Source: Xaviernesmea oryzae (GTDB lineage: Bacteria > Pseudomonadota > Alphaproteobacteria > Rhizobiales > Rhizobiaceae). Taken from it: 64,000 bases of DNA. The DNA is taken from positions 806,001-870,000 of the forward strand of contig NZ_FXAF01000002.1 of assembly GCF_900177415.1 (NCBI RefSeq). Direction: 5' to 3'. Within the stretch, counting starts at the first letter, position 1, and the number at the start of each line of letters is the position of its first letter. A model generated the notes under the pieces. It ran no database searches and had not been told where the DNA came from. It was given only the letters and a program-made list of their open reading frames with translations. Below are positions 42,470 through 52,397 of the stretch, one piece after another. A program made the position numbers and the translations under genes.

Positions 42470-42830
42470 TGTTGCGCGGCATGAACAATGGCGAAGCCTC
42501 CGGACAAAGCACCGCGAGGAACCATCTCACAGCAACGATTTTTCCCGGGGTAGCGTCCGAAGCCGCGACTTCCGCCTTTCATGCTCGGGTCGAAATTCGC
42601 CATAATATGAGTACAACTATCATGTTTATCCGTCTTGGCAAGCCGCCACCGTCACGACCGCAAGCTCATACACGCACACGGCTGACGAGGTGAAGCATTG
42701 CGCACGCTCCGAGCAGTGAACAGAACAGGACGCCGACAGCAAAAAGCCGCGTCGTCTGGACCGCCGAGGATGAACGGATATTCGGTTCAAAGCATGGAGA
42801 AACCGGCGGCGGATTTGGGCTCGGCGCTTC
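42470..42830. other. 361-nt gap: araC upstream region
   Basis: No credible gene. The only notable part is an AT-rich stretch at about 42600-42640, which is the likely araC promoter region and contains a TGA-N9-TCA element. The rest is ordinary sequence trailing the dipeptide-type ABC operon, with no clear terminator for it. Confidence 0.5.
42608..42622. promoter_or_regulatory. RirA iron-box-like element TGA-N9-TCA
   Basis: TGA-GTACAACTA-TCA matches the IRO-box pattern described for RirA in Rhizobiaceae, within an AT-rich tract about 170 nt upstream of the siderophore-locus araC start. The pattern is short and will occur by chance several times in 64 kb; the location is what makes it credible. 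Confidence 0.35.
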
Positions 42831-44555
42831 TCAGGTCTCTTGAAGGCGCATGCGATGCAGCATGCGCTTGTTGCGCGGGTCGGGATTGGGAACCGAAGAG
42901 ATCAGCCGGCGCGTGTAGGGCTCGGATGGATTGGTGCAGATGGTTTCCGCGTCGCCCGTTTCGACGATGCGCCCCTTGTGCATGACCGCCACGCGGTCGC
43001 AGAAGTAGCGGACGACGGAAATATCGTGCGAGATGAATATGAAACTTAAACCCAGCCGCTGCTGAATGCTCAGCAACAGATCGAGAATCTGGCTGCGGAT
43101 GGAGACATCAAGCGCAGATGTGGCTTCATCCGCGATAATGACGCGTGGCTCGAGCGCCAGTGCCCGGGCAATTCCGATACGTTGGCGCTGGCCGCCGGAA
43201 AACGCATGCGGGTATCGCTCCATGGCGAGGGGATCGAGACCGACCAGCCGCAAGAGCTCGGCCACCCTTTCGCCGGCCTGCCGGTCCGACATCTGCCCGG
43301 AAACGAGGAGCGGGTCGGCAATGATCTGCCTGACCGTCATGCGGGGGTTGAGGGAAGCGAAGGGGTCTTGGAATATCAGTCGGACGTCGCGGTGATAGGC
43401 TCGCAGTTCGGTCTTGTTGAGGCCGGTGACATCCACGCTGCGTCCCTCGGGTGCTCTGTAGGCGATAGACCCCGACGTCGGTTCCGTGATGCGCAGAAGG
43501 AGACGGCCGATCGTCGTCTTGCCGGACCCGCTCTCGCCGACGATGCCGAGGTTTTCGCCCGGGTAAAGGTCGAAATCGACGTTATCCACCGCCTTCAGCC
43601 CGCCGCTGCTGCCGCCCCCGAAACCGAAGATCTTGCCGATCGAACCATAGGTCTTGCTCAGGCCGCGCACCGAAATCACCGGTTCGACGGCCTTCGCCTC
43701 GAATACGGAGGTTGCGGCCGGCGATCTCGCGGCCGCGCCGCTTTCCAGCCTCACCGTGGCATCCAGCAACTGCCTCGTATAGGGATGGCTCGATGCATGG
43801 AAGATGCTGTCCACCGGGCCGCTTTCGACGATACGCCCATAGCGCATCACCGCCACCTCGTCGGCTATCTCCGCAACGACCCCCATGTCATGAGTGATCA
43901 GCAGCATCGCCATGCCGCGTTCCTGTTGCAGCCTCCTGATGAGGTCGAGGATCTCCGCCTGGGTGGTGACGTCGAGTGCGGTGGTCGGCTCGTCGGCAAT
44001 CAGGATATCGGGATCGCAGGCGAGCGCCATGGCGATCATGGCGCGCTGCCGCATGCCGCCTGAGAATTCGAACGTGTAGCGGTCGAGCATCCGTTCGGGG
44101 TCGGGAATTTCCACCTGGCGGAGCAAGTCGGCCGCCCGCAGCCGGGCGTCCTTCTTCGAGAGCTTCCGATGCTGCCTGATGGCCTCGACGATCTGCGAGC
44201 CGATCGTATGGACCGGCGACAGCGAACTCATCGGCTCCTGGAACACCAAGCCTATCCGCCCGCCGCGCAGGGCAAGAATCTCGCGGCCCCGTTCGGGAAG
44301 GCCGGCAATATCGACAACCCCGCCCGGGCCGTCGAGAAGGATCTGTCCGGAGACAAGCCGGCCCGGCTTGTCAATGATGCGCATCAGCGCGCGGGCGGTG
44401 ACGGATTTGCCCGATCCGCTTTCGCCGACAAGGCAGAGGGTCTTTCCCCGCCGCAGGTCGAAGCTGACATCGCGCACCGCATGCAGGATATGCGTCCGGA
44501 GGCGAAAGTCGAGCGAGAGGTTGCGCACCGAAAGTATGATGTCCTGCATGGTCAT
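42831..44555 (-). CDS. Fused double ABC ATPase, dipeptide/oligosaccharide type (DppD-DppF)
   Basis: A 574-residue protein with two complete ATPases. Domain 1: Walker [10 protein letters not shown], signature [17 protein letters not shown]. Domain 2 (from about 290): Walker [10 protein letters not shown], signature FSGGQRQRI and DEATSALD, an Ala for the usual Pro. The fusion is common for family-5 transporters in Rhizobiales. It lies 8 nt after the DppC-like permease. Last gene of the leftward operon. Confidence 0.87.
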   Translation of the reverse strand: MTMQDIILSVRNLSLDFRLRTHILHAVRDVSFDLRRGKTLCLVGESGSGKSVTARALMRIIDKPGRLVSGQILLDGPGGVVDIAGLPERGREILALRGGRIGLVFQEPMSSLSPVHTIGSQIVEAIRQHRKLSKKDARLRAADLLRQVEIPDPERMLDRYTFEFSGGMRQRAMIAMALACDPDILIADEPTTALDVTTQAEILDLIRRLQQERGMAMLLITHDMGVVAEIADEVAVMRYGRIVESGPVDSIFHASSHPYTRQLLDATVRLESGAAARSPAATSVFEAKAVEPVISVRGLSKTYGSIGKIFGFGGGSSGGLKAVDNVDFDLYPGENLGIVGESGSGKTTIGRLLLRITEPTSGSIAYRAPEGRSVDVTGLNKTELRAYHRDVRLIFQDPFASLNPRMTVRQIIADPLLVSGQMSDRQAGERVAELLRLVGLDPLAMERYPHAFSGGQRQRIGIARALALEPRVIIADEATSALDVSIRSQILDLLLSIQQRLGLSFIFISHDISVVRYFCDRVAVMHKGRIVETGDAETICTNPSEPYTRRLISSVPNPDPRNKRMLHRMRLQET

Positions 44556-44563
44556 GTCGCCTC

Positions 44564-45751
44564 TCAGCTATCGTAGGGATCGGCTGCGTCGCGCAGCCCG
44601 TCGCCGAAGAAGTTGAAGGAAAGAACGGCCGTCACGACCGCCAGACTCGGCCAGATGAGAAGCCAGGGCGCGGTGGCGACGGAGCGGACGTTCTGCGCGT
44701 CCTGCAGGAGAACGCCCCAGCTCACCACGGGCGGCTTCAGGCCGACGCCGAGGAAGGAAAGCGAGGTTTCCGCGACGATCATCGTTGGCACGGCCAGGGT
44801 CACCACCGCCAGGATGTGGCTGGTCAGCGACGGCAGGATATGGCGGAAGATGATCCGGCGTTCGCGAGAACCGTCGAGGCGTGCGGCGGTGACGAAATCC
44901 TCCCCTCGAAGCGCGAAGAACCGCCCTCGCACCTCTCTGGCAAGGCCCGTCCAGCCGAGCAGCGAGACGATCAGCGTCACTACGAAATAGACCGACAATG
45001 GCGACCAGGTTAACGGGATGGCCGCCGCCAGACCGAGCCAGAGCGGGATGGTCGGCATGGCGCTGACGATCTCGATCACGCGCTGGATGACGGTATCGAC
45101 CCAGCCGCCGTAAAATCCCGAGATCGCCCCGAAGACGATGCCGAGCGTGAGCGAGATCGCAACGCCCGCCAGACCGATCGACATGGATATCCGCGTCCCG
45201 TAGATCAGGCGGCTGAGCAGGTCGCGGCCGAGCCGGTCCGAGCCGAGCAGGTACATGGGCTCGCGGCTGTCGAGCGGACCCATAAGATGCGTCGTCATCG
45301 GGATCAGGCCCCAGAGGCGATAGGCCGGGCCGTCGACGAAGAAGCCGATCGGTATCACCTTGTTCTCGTCGATGACGAAGGTCCGACGCAAGGCCTGGGG
45401 CTCGATCTCGATACGGTAACCCTTCACATGCGGAAGGAATTCGCGCCCGCCGTCTGCGCCGGGTGCGAAGAACGAGATGCGCTGCGGCGGCGCGAACGTG
45501 TATTGCGGCCGGGAGGCGTTCGGCAATCCCGGCGCCAGGAATTCCGCGAAGGCGCCGATTAGATAAAGCAGGAGGATGATGCATCCCGCGAATGCCGCAA
45601 CCTTGTTGCGGAAGAAGCGATGCCGGATAAGGGTCCATTGGCCGGCCGCCGCATCGGACGCGATCGACGCACCCGGCTTCAGGGGGCTTACCGCCGGGCC
45701 GGTCTCGGCGGATGCGAGGGAGGATACGAGGGGCCTGTTGCCTGCCAACAT
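44564..45751 (-). CDS. Family-5 ABC transporter permease (DppC-like)
   Basis: 395 residues. After the first membrane segment (CIILLLYLIGAFAEFL) comes a periplasmic insert of about 90 residues (for example FFAPGADGGREFLPHVKGY), then the core permease with EDFVTAARLDGSRERRIIFR. This larger form is typical of the YejE-like branch that carries oligosaccharides or larger peptides. It pairs with the DppB-like permease 18 nt upstream. Confidence 0.86.
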   Translation of the reverse strand: MLAGNRPLVSSLASAETGPAVSPLKPGASIASDAAAGQWTLIRHRFFRNKVAAFAGCIILLLYLIGAFAEFLAPGLPNASRPQYTFAPPQRISFFAPGADGGREFLPHVKGYRIEIEPQALRRTFVIDENKVIPIGFFVDGPAYRLWGLIPMTTHLMGPLDSREPMYLLGSDRLGRDLLSRLIYGTRISMSIGLAGVAISLTLGIVFGAISGFYGGWVDTVIQRVIEIVSAMPTIPLWLGLAAAIPLTWSPLSVYFVVTLIVSLLGWTGLAREVRGRFFALRGEDFVTAARLDGSRERRIIFRHILPSLTSHILAVVTLAVPTMIVAETSLSFLGVGLKPPVVSWGVLLQDAQNVRSVATAPWLLIWPSLAVVTAVLSFNFFGDGLRDAADPYDS

Positions 45752-45769
45752 GATCTGATCCTCTCGATA

Positions 45770-46756
45770 TCAGTTGAACCGGATGCGGGGATCGAGCACC
45801 GCAAGGAGGATATCCGAGATGAGCATTCCGACGAGGGTCAGGACGCCCATCAGCAGGATGAAGCTTCCGGCGAGATACATGTCCTGCCCAACCAGTGCCC
45901 GAAGCAGCAGCGGGCCGGCGGTCGGCAGATTGAGGACGATCGCCGTGATGGTGACGCCGGAGACGAGATCCGGCAGCACCCAGCCGATCGAGCTGACGAA
46001 CGGATTGAGCGCGATGCGCACCGGATATTTCAGGATCACCTTGTGCTCGGGAAGCCCCTTGGCCCGCGCCGTCACCACATAGGGCCTGCTCAGCTCGTCG
46101 GAAAGGTTGGCGCGAAGCACGCGGATCATGGCCGCCGTGCCGGACATGGCGATGACGATCAGCGGGATCCACATATGCGACAGCATGTCGAGGAACTTGG
46201 CCATGCTCCAGGGAGCGTCGACATACTGGGGCGAGAAGATGCCGCCGACGCTCTGGCCGAAATAGCGGTAGCCCACATACATCAGCGTCAGCGCGAGGAT
46301 GAAATTCGGGATCGCAAGCCCGATGAAGCCGAGGAAGGTAAAGGCGTGGTCGCCGAAGGAATGGCGGCGCACCGCCGAATAGATGCCGATCGGCAGGGAT
46401 ATCGCCCAGACGAGAAGGAGACTCGCCAGCGAAATCATGAGCGTGGAGCCCATGCGGTCCCAGATGAGGGTCGAGACCGGCTGGTTCCATTCGAACGAAT
46501 AGCCGAAATCGCCGCGCGTAAGGATGCCCGTGATCCACACGAGATACTGGACATAAACCGGTTGGTCGAGGCCGTACTGGCTGCGCAGGCGCGCGATCGT
46601 CGCCTCGTCGAGATTCTGCCCGCCATCCGCCATGGTCGACAGGAGCGACGTCAGGTAATCGCCGGGCGGGAGCTGGATGATCATGAAGGCGATCAACGAC
46701 ATGCCGAATAGCGTCGGGATCATGTAGAGCACGCGCCGGATGATGTAGGCGAGCAT
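45770..46756 (-). CDS. Family-5 ABC transporter permease (DppB-like)
   Basis: A 328-residue permease starting MLAYIIRRVLYMIPTLFGMS, the standard DppB opening, with six membrane segments and the ATPase-contact loop VTARAKGLPEHKVILKYPV. It lies between the hydrolase gene and the second permease. Confidence 0.87.
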   Translation of the reverse strand: MLAYIIRRVLYMIPTLFGMSLIAFMIIQLPPGDYLTSLLSTMADGGQNLDEATIARLRSQYGLDQPVYVQYLVWITGILTRGDFGYSFEWNQPVSTLIWDRMGSTLMISLASLLLVWAISLPIGIYSAVRRHSFGDHAFTFLGFIGLAIPNFILALTLMYVGYRYFGQSVGGIFSPQYVDAPWSMAKFLDMLSHMWIPLIVIAMSGTAAMIRVLRANLSDELSRPYVVTARAKGLPEHKVILKYPVRIALNPFVSSIGWVLPDLVSGVTITAIVLNLPTAGPLLLRALVGQDMYLAGSFILLMGVLTLVGMLISDILLAVLDPRIRFN

Positions 46757-46787
46757 GATTTCTCCTCCCTCCTTCCTTTAATGCATC

Positions 46788-48896
46788 TCAATTCCAGGTG
46801 AGATGCACCACCTCCATGGCCTCGATCGAGGGCACGCCGATTTCGACCCGGCCGTTAGCGACGCTGCAGACGCATTCCTGATCCCCGACGAGCAGTCGCG
46901 CGGAGGCGCCGTTGCGGCCTTCCGGCAGCGCCACCGACACCCGCTGCGGGCCGACCGGGAATATTTCCCGCAGCGGACCCTTCATCATCATCGGGTTCGT
47001 CAGGTTGACAAGGCAGACCGCGAGCGCCTCTCCGTTCTCGTGAACCGCGATGTCGAGGATGCCCTTTCCTTCGACCGTGACGCGATGATCCTTCCCGAGC
47101 GCCCAGTTCACGGCATTGGCGATCAGCCTGCCGTGGTCGGGAGCCAGGACCTCCCAGAATATCTCGCCGATATTCCACGGGATGTAGACGGTCCTGCCCC
47201 CATGGCCGGTATCGCGGGCGACCACCGCCGCGCCTTTCGGCTCCTCGCGGGGATAGACCTCTTCCATCGGCAGGTCCGGGAAATCCGGCACATAGAGGAA
47301 AGGCGTGCTCGCATCCTTCTTCGGCTCCACCGCGATCAGCCGCGTGCCGCCGATGATGCGCGATGCGCCTTCATAGCCACCGTTCAGCGGATGATCGCCA
47401 GAAAGTGCGACATAGGTGTTCTTCACCGGGCCGCGCGCCGGCGCCGTCATCGACGCACCGAAGGTTTCCGCCAGACCGAAATCGGCACGCCGCGCTCCGG
47501 TGGCATCGTAGAGCGAGGTTTCGTAGGCTGCGACGACCGAACCGCCGCGCCTGACATAGGCATCGATCGCGGCGCACTGCGCATCGGACAGGCAGGAGGC
47601 GTTGGCGAGGATGATCAGCTTGAAGCGATCCAGCCCTTCCGGGGTCATCACCTGATCGGAAAGGAACTCGAACGGGACGCGTGCCTCCACCAGCGCATGG
47701 TAGAAACCGAGATCGTTCTTTTCCGCGCGATGCCGCTCCTCGGGAGCCCAGTGGCGCAATGTGGTCGAGGGATCGATGACGGCGATCTCGGCGGTCGGCT
47801 GCATCCCCTCCAGCCATGGCTCTATGTCCGCATGCAGATTGAACGCCTCCACGACCGGCTGTACCCACCGCCGGTCGGGAACGCAGGCATTGAACTTCGT
47901 GAACCACGGGAAAAGCCCCTGCGCAATTCCGTCATGGATCCAGAGCTTGATCTCCTCGCCGCTCTGCACGGAATCCTTCCAGCGGTACTCCTCCTCCGGG
48001 CCGATGGACGTGATCAGCCCGACGGGGCGATCGCGGAACGTGCCGCGAATTCTCTTGCCGTTCCGGCCCGCCGACCAGCCCACTTCCACACCGCGGCGGG
48101 CCTGATGGTCGACGAACAGGATCGGGCAGTGCTTCTGGATCAGCGAGAGATCGAATTCCATCAGCGATGACCCGCTCATGTTCGGAATGAAGCAGGCATG
48201 GGGCCGGATCGACTTGACCGTTTCGTCCCAGTGGATGACGAGATCGGTGAGAATGCGCCTGCGCCATGCCGCCCATGCCTGCCATGCCGGGTCCGCCGCA
48301 TCGGCGGCGAGTGGCAGCTGGAAGCCGGTTTCGTCGCGGAAGCGCTTCCGGTTTTCCTCGCTGTAGGAAATGCCGTGCCCTTGCCAGCGATTGGCAAAAA
48401 CCGCATCGATATCGTAGCGCTCGACGATCTCGCGGATGACGTCCGTGGTGAAATCGCGGTTATAGCTTCCGAGCGCATCCGTCACGTAGATGCCGGGAAA
48501 TGCCCAGTGCTCGCGGGGTTTGCCATCCTTATCGACCGCCACCCATTCCGGATGCGCGCGGGCGGCTTCCTCGTGTATGGCATGCGGGTCGACCCGCGCC
48601 ATCACATGCATCCCGAGCCGGCGCGCGCCTTCGACGATCTCGCCGAACGGATCGCTGTCTCCGATGAATTTCGAAACATAGTGCAGCGGGATGTCGCTCG
48701 GGTAATAGGCGATGTAACCGCCGGCCGAGAGGCACACCGCGTTGGACTTCGTCCGGCGGAAGAGGTCGATCCAGAATTCGGGGTCGTAGCGCGCCGGATC
48801 ATCCTCCGCGAACGTAAGCTGCGTCCAGCGGGTGGCGGACTTGTACCATTCCTTGGAACGGCTTTCGGTCGGGGAGGAGTTCGTCCGGTTCAGCAT
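46788..48896 (-). CDS. Cytoplasmic glycoside-hydrolase-like protein (GHL6 / beta-galactosidase trimerisation domain)
   Basis: A 702-residue protein without a signal peptide. The N-terminal two thirds resemble a TIM barrel of the hypothetical glycosyl hydrolase 6 / GH29-GH42 kind (LGMHVMARVDPHAIHEEAA, VTDALGSYNRDFTTDVIRE). The middle part (KLIILANASCLSDAQCAAID, RRGGSVVAAYETS) is the amidotransferase-like trimerisation domain of GH42. The catalytic acids are not certain from reading. Encoded between the binding protein and the permeases, it probably cleaves the imported glycoside. Confidence 0.78.
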   Translation of the reverse strand: MLNRTNSSPTESRSKEWYKSATRWTQLTFAEDDPARYDPEFWIDLFRRTKSNAVCLSAGGYIAYYPSDIPLHYVSKFIGDSDPFGEIVEGARRLGMHVMARVDPHAIHEEAARAHPEWVAVDKDGKPREHWAFPGIYVTDALGSYNRDFTTDVIREIVERYDIDAVFANRWQGHGISYSEENRKRFRDETGFQLPLAADAADPAWQAWAAWRRRILTDLVIHWDETVKSIRPHACFIPNMSGSSLMEFDLSLIQKHCPILFVDHQARRGVEVGWSAGRNGKRIRGTFRDRPVGLITSIGPEEEYRWKDSVQSGEEIKLWIHDGIAQGLFPWFTKFNACVPDRRWVQPVVEAFNLHADIEPWLEGMQPTAEIAVIDPSTTLRHWAPEERHRAEKNDLGFYHALVEARVPFEFLSDQVMTPEGLDRFKLIILANASCLSDAQCAAIDAYVRRGGSVVAAYETSLYDATGARRADFGLAETFGASMTAPARGPVKNTYVALSGDHPLNGGYEGASRIIGGTRLIAVEPKKDASTPFLYVPDFPDLPMEEVYPREEPKGAAVVARDTGHGGRTVYIPWNIGEIFWEVLAPDHGRLIANAVNWALGKDHRVTVEGKGILDIAVHENGEALAVCLVNLTNPMMMKGPLREIFPVGPQRVSVALPEGRNGASARLLVGDQECVCSVANGRVEIGVPSIEAMEVVHLTWN

Positions 48897-48930
48897 GATG
48901 CACTTTCCATGGCAAAGGAGTGCCGTTGCC

Positions 48931-48946
48931 GCCGTCCCATGACGGC
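48931..48946. terminator. Intercistronic hairpin after the family-5 binding-protein gene
   Basis: GCCGTC/GACGGC with a 4-nt CCAT loop in the 111-nt gap between the binding-protein gene and the hydrolase gene, with GC-rich extension and no T-run. It occupies the same position as the hairpins after the other binding-protein genes in this window. Confidence 0.45.
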
Positions 48947-49007
48947 CGCCGCGGATTTTTGAAGTTTCCGCCGCCGGCCTGCCGAGGCAACCGGGCGGCG
49001 GGGGAGG

Positions 49008-50936
49008 TCAGGCCTTGAAGAAGGTCTCGGGATTGGCCGGCGCGGGCGTCGGATAACCCCAGGAATTCGGCATGGTCTTCGCGACATTCACCATGTCGTT
49101 CCTGACGACTCCGTAGCTGTCGCTCGGAAGGCAGATGCCGAACACGTAGAACTGGTCCGCCGCGCTCTCGAGGATCTGCGCCATCAGACGCTTCTGCTCT
49201 TCCGGATCGGGCGAGCCGAGAACCTGGTCGTAGAGCGCCAGCGCCTCGCGAACCGGCTGCGGCGGCTCGATCGCACCACTGGAGGACGGATCCCGATACC
49301 AGAGCTGCCAGCCCTTGGCATAGAGCGCCTCGGTCGTGTTCGGCAGGAAGTAGCGCGGGTCGAGTATGGCCGCGATCCCGCCATTGCCGCCGAAACGATG
49401 GGCCGTCGCATCGTATTCGATGCCTTGACGTACCCGCACCTCCCAAAGCGAGCGGTCCATCGTCCGCATCTGCACATCCACCCCGACCGCCTGGAACATC
49501 GGCAGGGCAAGCTGGAAAATGTCGAGGAAGGTCGCGCGTGCCTGGTCGATCTCGAAGATCACGGTCACCCTTCGGCCGTTCTCGTCGAGCCTGAAGCCCT
49601 CGCCGTCCTTGTTCGGCAGTATCGTATCCAGCAGGGTATTGGCGGCGTCGGGATCGTATTGGGTAAACTGCGTCGCAAGCCGCTCGTTGTAGAGCGGATC
49701 TTCCGGCCGGATCGCCGGCTGCGATATGGTTCCCTGTCCGATGAACACCGTGTCGATGATCGCCTGCCTGTCGAGCGACATGGAAAGCGCCGCCCGGAAA
49801 TCCCTGTTGTTGAACAGCTTGCGCTTCGCCTCGTCCGGGTGGTTGAGGTTGAGCTGGAACACCATCTCGTTGGTTTCCGTCGAGTTCAGCGTGTAGAACC
49901 CGAAATCGCCCTGCTGCTGCGCGTCATAGAGAACCGCCCGGTTGGCCGGCGTCGCGATATATTGATCCATCAGGTCGATTTCGCCCTGCATGACTTTCAG
50001 CAGAAGCACCTGCGGATCGGAAACCATCTGATAGACGATCCGGTCGAGATAGGGCAGCTGGTTGCCCTCCGGATCGACCTTCCAATAATAGGGGTTGCGC
50101 TCGGCAATGGCGCGGTCCGTGGTTTCGCCGGGAGCCACCGTCATCTTCCAGGCATGGATCACCGGCCGCCTCGAATTCTGGAAGAATTCGTTGTCGACGA
50201 CGAGACCCGCCTCGCGCTGGAAAAGCTGTATCCATCCGGAAGCGCCCTTGGCCTTGGCCTCTTCCTCGGCCTTGGGATTATATTTCGGGTGGAACTGCTT
50301 CAGATAGTGTTTGGGAGCGCGGGTGGTCTGGTCGTCGTTTGCCCAGGCGAGGCGCAACGGGAACAAACCGTTAGGCTTTTCGAACAAAACCTTGAAGGTC
50401 ACATCGTCGACCGCTTCGAAACGGGCACGCTTGCCGCCGGCCATCAGATGGTTCTGGCCGACGTCGTTCAATCCTTCGTAGGAGAATATGTCCTCGTACC
50501 AGAACATGATGTCCTCGGTCGTGAAGGGGGCGCCATCCGACCATTTCATGCCCTTGCGCAAGCGAAAGGTGAACTCCGTCGCCTCGGCATTGCCTTCATA
50601 ATGCTCGGCGACATTGGGCACGACGCCGGACCAGTCGGGCGCGTACCGGAGAAGGGGCTCATAGGCCTGGTAACGGAACAGCATCGAAAGCGAGCCGCCG
50701 CCGACGATGGCGCTGTTCCAGTCGCCGCCGTGCTTCCCGATCCTTTCCAGAGGTTTCACCACCATCGGATTGACCGGAAGACGTTCGGCGATCGGCGGAA
50801 GCTTGCCCGCTTCCACAAGCGATTTCAGCACATCCGGCTCCACGGGCTCGGCGGCGAAGCCGTGGAAGGGGAAGCAGGGCAAGAGAGCGGCCGCAGTGCC
50901 TGCAGCCAGAAAATTACGGCGAGTGAATTCGGGCAT
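49008..50936 (-). CDS. Family-5 periplasmic binding protein with Tat signal
   Basis: 642 residues, longer than DppA (about 535). The N-terminus EFTRRNFLAAGT is a twin-arginine signal, so the protein is exported folded. The body has the family-5 fold (FRLRKGMKWSDGAPFTTEDI, NNRDFRAALSMSLDRQAII). Large Tat-exported family-5 proteins serve plant-cell-wall oligosaccharides and galactosides in rhizobia and other bacteria, which fits the adjacent glycoside hydrolase and LacI regulator better than a peptide substrate. Confidence 0.86.
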   Translation of the reverse strand: MPEFTRRNFLAAGTAAALLPCFPFHGFAAEPVEPDVLKSLVEAGKLPPIAERLPVNPMVVKPLERIGKHGGDWNSAIVGGGSLSMLFRYQAYEPLLRYAPDWSGVVPNVAEHYEGNAEATEFTFRLRKGMKWSDGAPFTTEDIMFWYEDIFSYEGLNDVGQNHLMAGGKRARFEAVDDVTFKVLFEKPNGLFPLRLAWANDDQTTRAPKHYLKQFHPKYNPKAEEEAKAKGASGWIQLFQREAGLVVDNEFFQNSRRPVIHAWKMTVAPGETTDRAIAERNPYYWKVDPEGNQLPYLDRIVYQMVSDPQVLLLKVMQGEIDLMDQYIATPANRAVLYDAQQQGDFGFYTLNSTETNEMVFQLNLNHPDEAKRKLFNNRDFRAALSMSLDRQAIIDTVFIGQGTISQPAIRPEDPLYNERLATQFTQYDPDAANTLLDTILPNKDGEGFRLDENGRRVTVIFEIDQARATFLDIFQLALPMFQAVGVDVQMRTMDRSLWEVRVRQGIEYDATAHRFGGNGGIAAILDPRYFLPNTTEALYAKGWQLWYRDPSSSGAIEPPQPVREALALYDQVLGSPDPEEQKRLMAQILESAADQFYVFGICLPSDSYGVVRNDMVNVAKTMPNSWGYPTPAPANPETFFKA

Positions 50937-51008
50937 GGGTTCCTCCTCGACGAGAGTACGCGGCCATCCTCCTCAAGACGCTTGCGTACCGGATTTCGAA
51001 AACATGGC

Positions 51009-51075
51009 TTTTGTTAGCCTTCAATTTTCGATATGGTCAGCTTGCAGTTATATTTTTGTTAGGTAAAGCGTTATG
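51009..51075. promoter_or_regulatory. Divergent control region with LacI-type half operator and repeats
   Basis: In the 241-nt gap between the binding-protein operon and lacI, TTTTGTTAG occurs twice (51009-51017 and 51054-51062, 45 bp apart), and TAAAGCGTTATG (51064-51075) resembles the CG-centred LacI-family operator TAAAnCGnTTTA. The encoded LacI regulator is the likely ligand. Confidence 0.4.
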
Positions 51076-51177
51076 TTCAAAGCATCGGATATTCTGCGGA
51101 ATGAGAGATAAGCTGCGGCCTTCCGGGGCCTTGGAGCCGAATGAAGCGCCTGCAGAAACCGTCACCGAGAAAACGCC

Positions 51178-52176
51178 ATGACAAAAGTCACCCTGCAAAC
51201 CATCGCCCGCCATACCGGCCTTTCGAAATTCGCCGTATCCCGGTCGCTTTCGGGAAAGGACGGCGTCAGCGCCGAAACGAGGCAGAGGGTTGAAGCTGCC
51301 GCGTTGGAACTGGGATACAGGCGCACTCGCCCCGCCGATCCGGAAAGCGAGATCGGTCTGATCTTTTACGATATCGACATCGTCAACAGCGAACTGCGGC
51401 ACATGATCCAGGACGGTGTCCAGCGCGAAGCGCACCGCACCGGAAGACAGATTCGGCTGCAATGGACCCATGACGTGCAGCGCGTCGCCGAGATGACTGA
51501 AACGAGCGCCGGCCTCATCCTCGTCGGGCCGCATGAGAAAGCCACCCTGGAGATCGTGAGGGCTTCCGGCGTGCCGGCGGTGCGCATGGGCTGGGTCGAT
51601 CCTCTGGAAGCCGCCGATCATGTCGGCGGCACCGATCACGAGGCCGGCGCGGCGGTCGGAGACTATCTCATTCGGCTGGGCCACCGAAGCGTCGCCTTCA
51701 TTCACGGGATGCCGGGTTACCGCGGCCGGCTGGAGCGCTATTACGGGCTTCGGGAACGGGTCGAAGCGCATGGCGGCATAGAACTCAACCAGCTGTGGTT
51801 CGACGAAAACGACGGCTTCGTCCCGGCGCTGCGCGAACTTCAGGCCAGGGGCGCCGCGCCGACGGCGCTTTTCTGCGCCCATGACGGCCTGGCGCTGACC
51901 GCCGTTTCGGCGTTGCTCGCGCTGGGATACAGGATCCCTGAAGACATGTCGGTGGTCGGCTTCGGCGATTTCTCGGCGGCAACCCAGATTTCGCCCAATC
52001 TGACGACGGTGAAAGTGCACGGCGCGGAAATGGGAGAAGTTGCTCTGCGGCTGCTCATCGAACGGATAGACGCCAAGGGTGAATCGCTGCTGCCGGCACG
52101 CCGGATCCTGCTCGCCTCGACCTTCGTCGAACGCCGTTCGTCCGGCCCGGCCCCCTCCAGGCCGAAACTGCTTTGA
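51178..52176 (+). CDS. LacI-family transcriptional regulator
   Basis: 332 residues with the N-terminal LacI headpiece (VTLQTIARHTGLSKFAVSRS, hinge RVEAAALELGYRR) and a periplasmic-binding-like effector domain (GLILVGPHEK, ALFCAHDGLALTAVSALLAL). It is divergent from the family-5 transporter/glycoside hydrolase operon and should repress it in the absence of the sugar. Confidence 0.87.
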   Translation: MTKVTLQTIARHTGLSKFAVSRSLSGKDGVSAETRQRVEAAALELGYRRTRPADPESEIGLIFYDIDIVNSELRHMIQDGVQREAHRTGRQIRLQWTHDVQRVAEMTETSAGLILVGPHEKATLEIVRASGVPAVRMGWVDPLEAADHVGGTDHEAGAAVGDYLIRLGHRSVAFIHGMPGYRGRLERYYGLRERVEAHGGIELNQLWFDENDGFVPALRELQARGAAPTALFCAHDGLALTAVSALLALGYRIPEDMSVVGFGDFSAATQISPNLTTVKVHGAEMGEVALRLLIERIDAKGESLLPARRILLASTFVERRSSGPAPSRPKLL

Positions 52177-52397
52177 CAAGCGCGTTCGACCTCTGGAGCC
52201 CCATCGCGTGTCTCAATCGCCTGACGAGCTGCAAAACACCTCCCGTCGGGCGGGTGCGTCGAGACCAAGGAATGGGTCGAGAACGGTCGATAGCGCCGAA
52301 GCCTATATTGCCTGCATGTCTGGCGGGCATCGGCCTGATCCGGATTCCGGCCTATGACGTCAACCTGCTTGCGACTGAGCACCCTTCCTGGTTTAGG

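Noticed and set aside
49398..51017. 539-codon plus-strand frame
   Set aside because: Antisense to the Tat-exported binding protein, which has a complete fold. Composition is that of a shadow frame.
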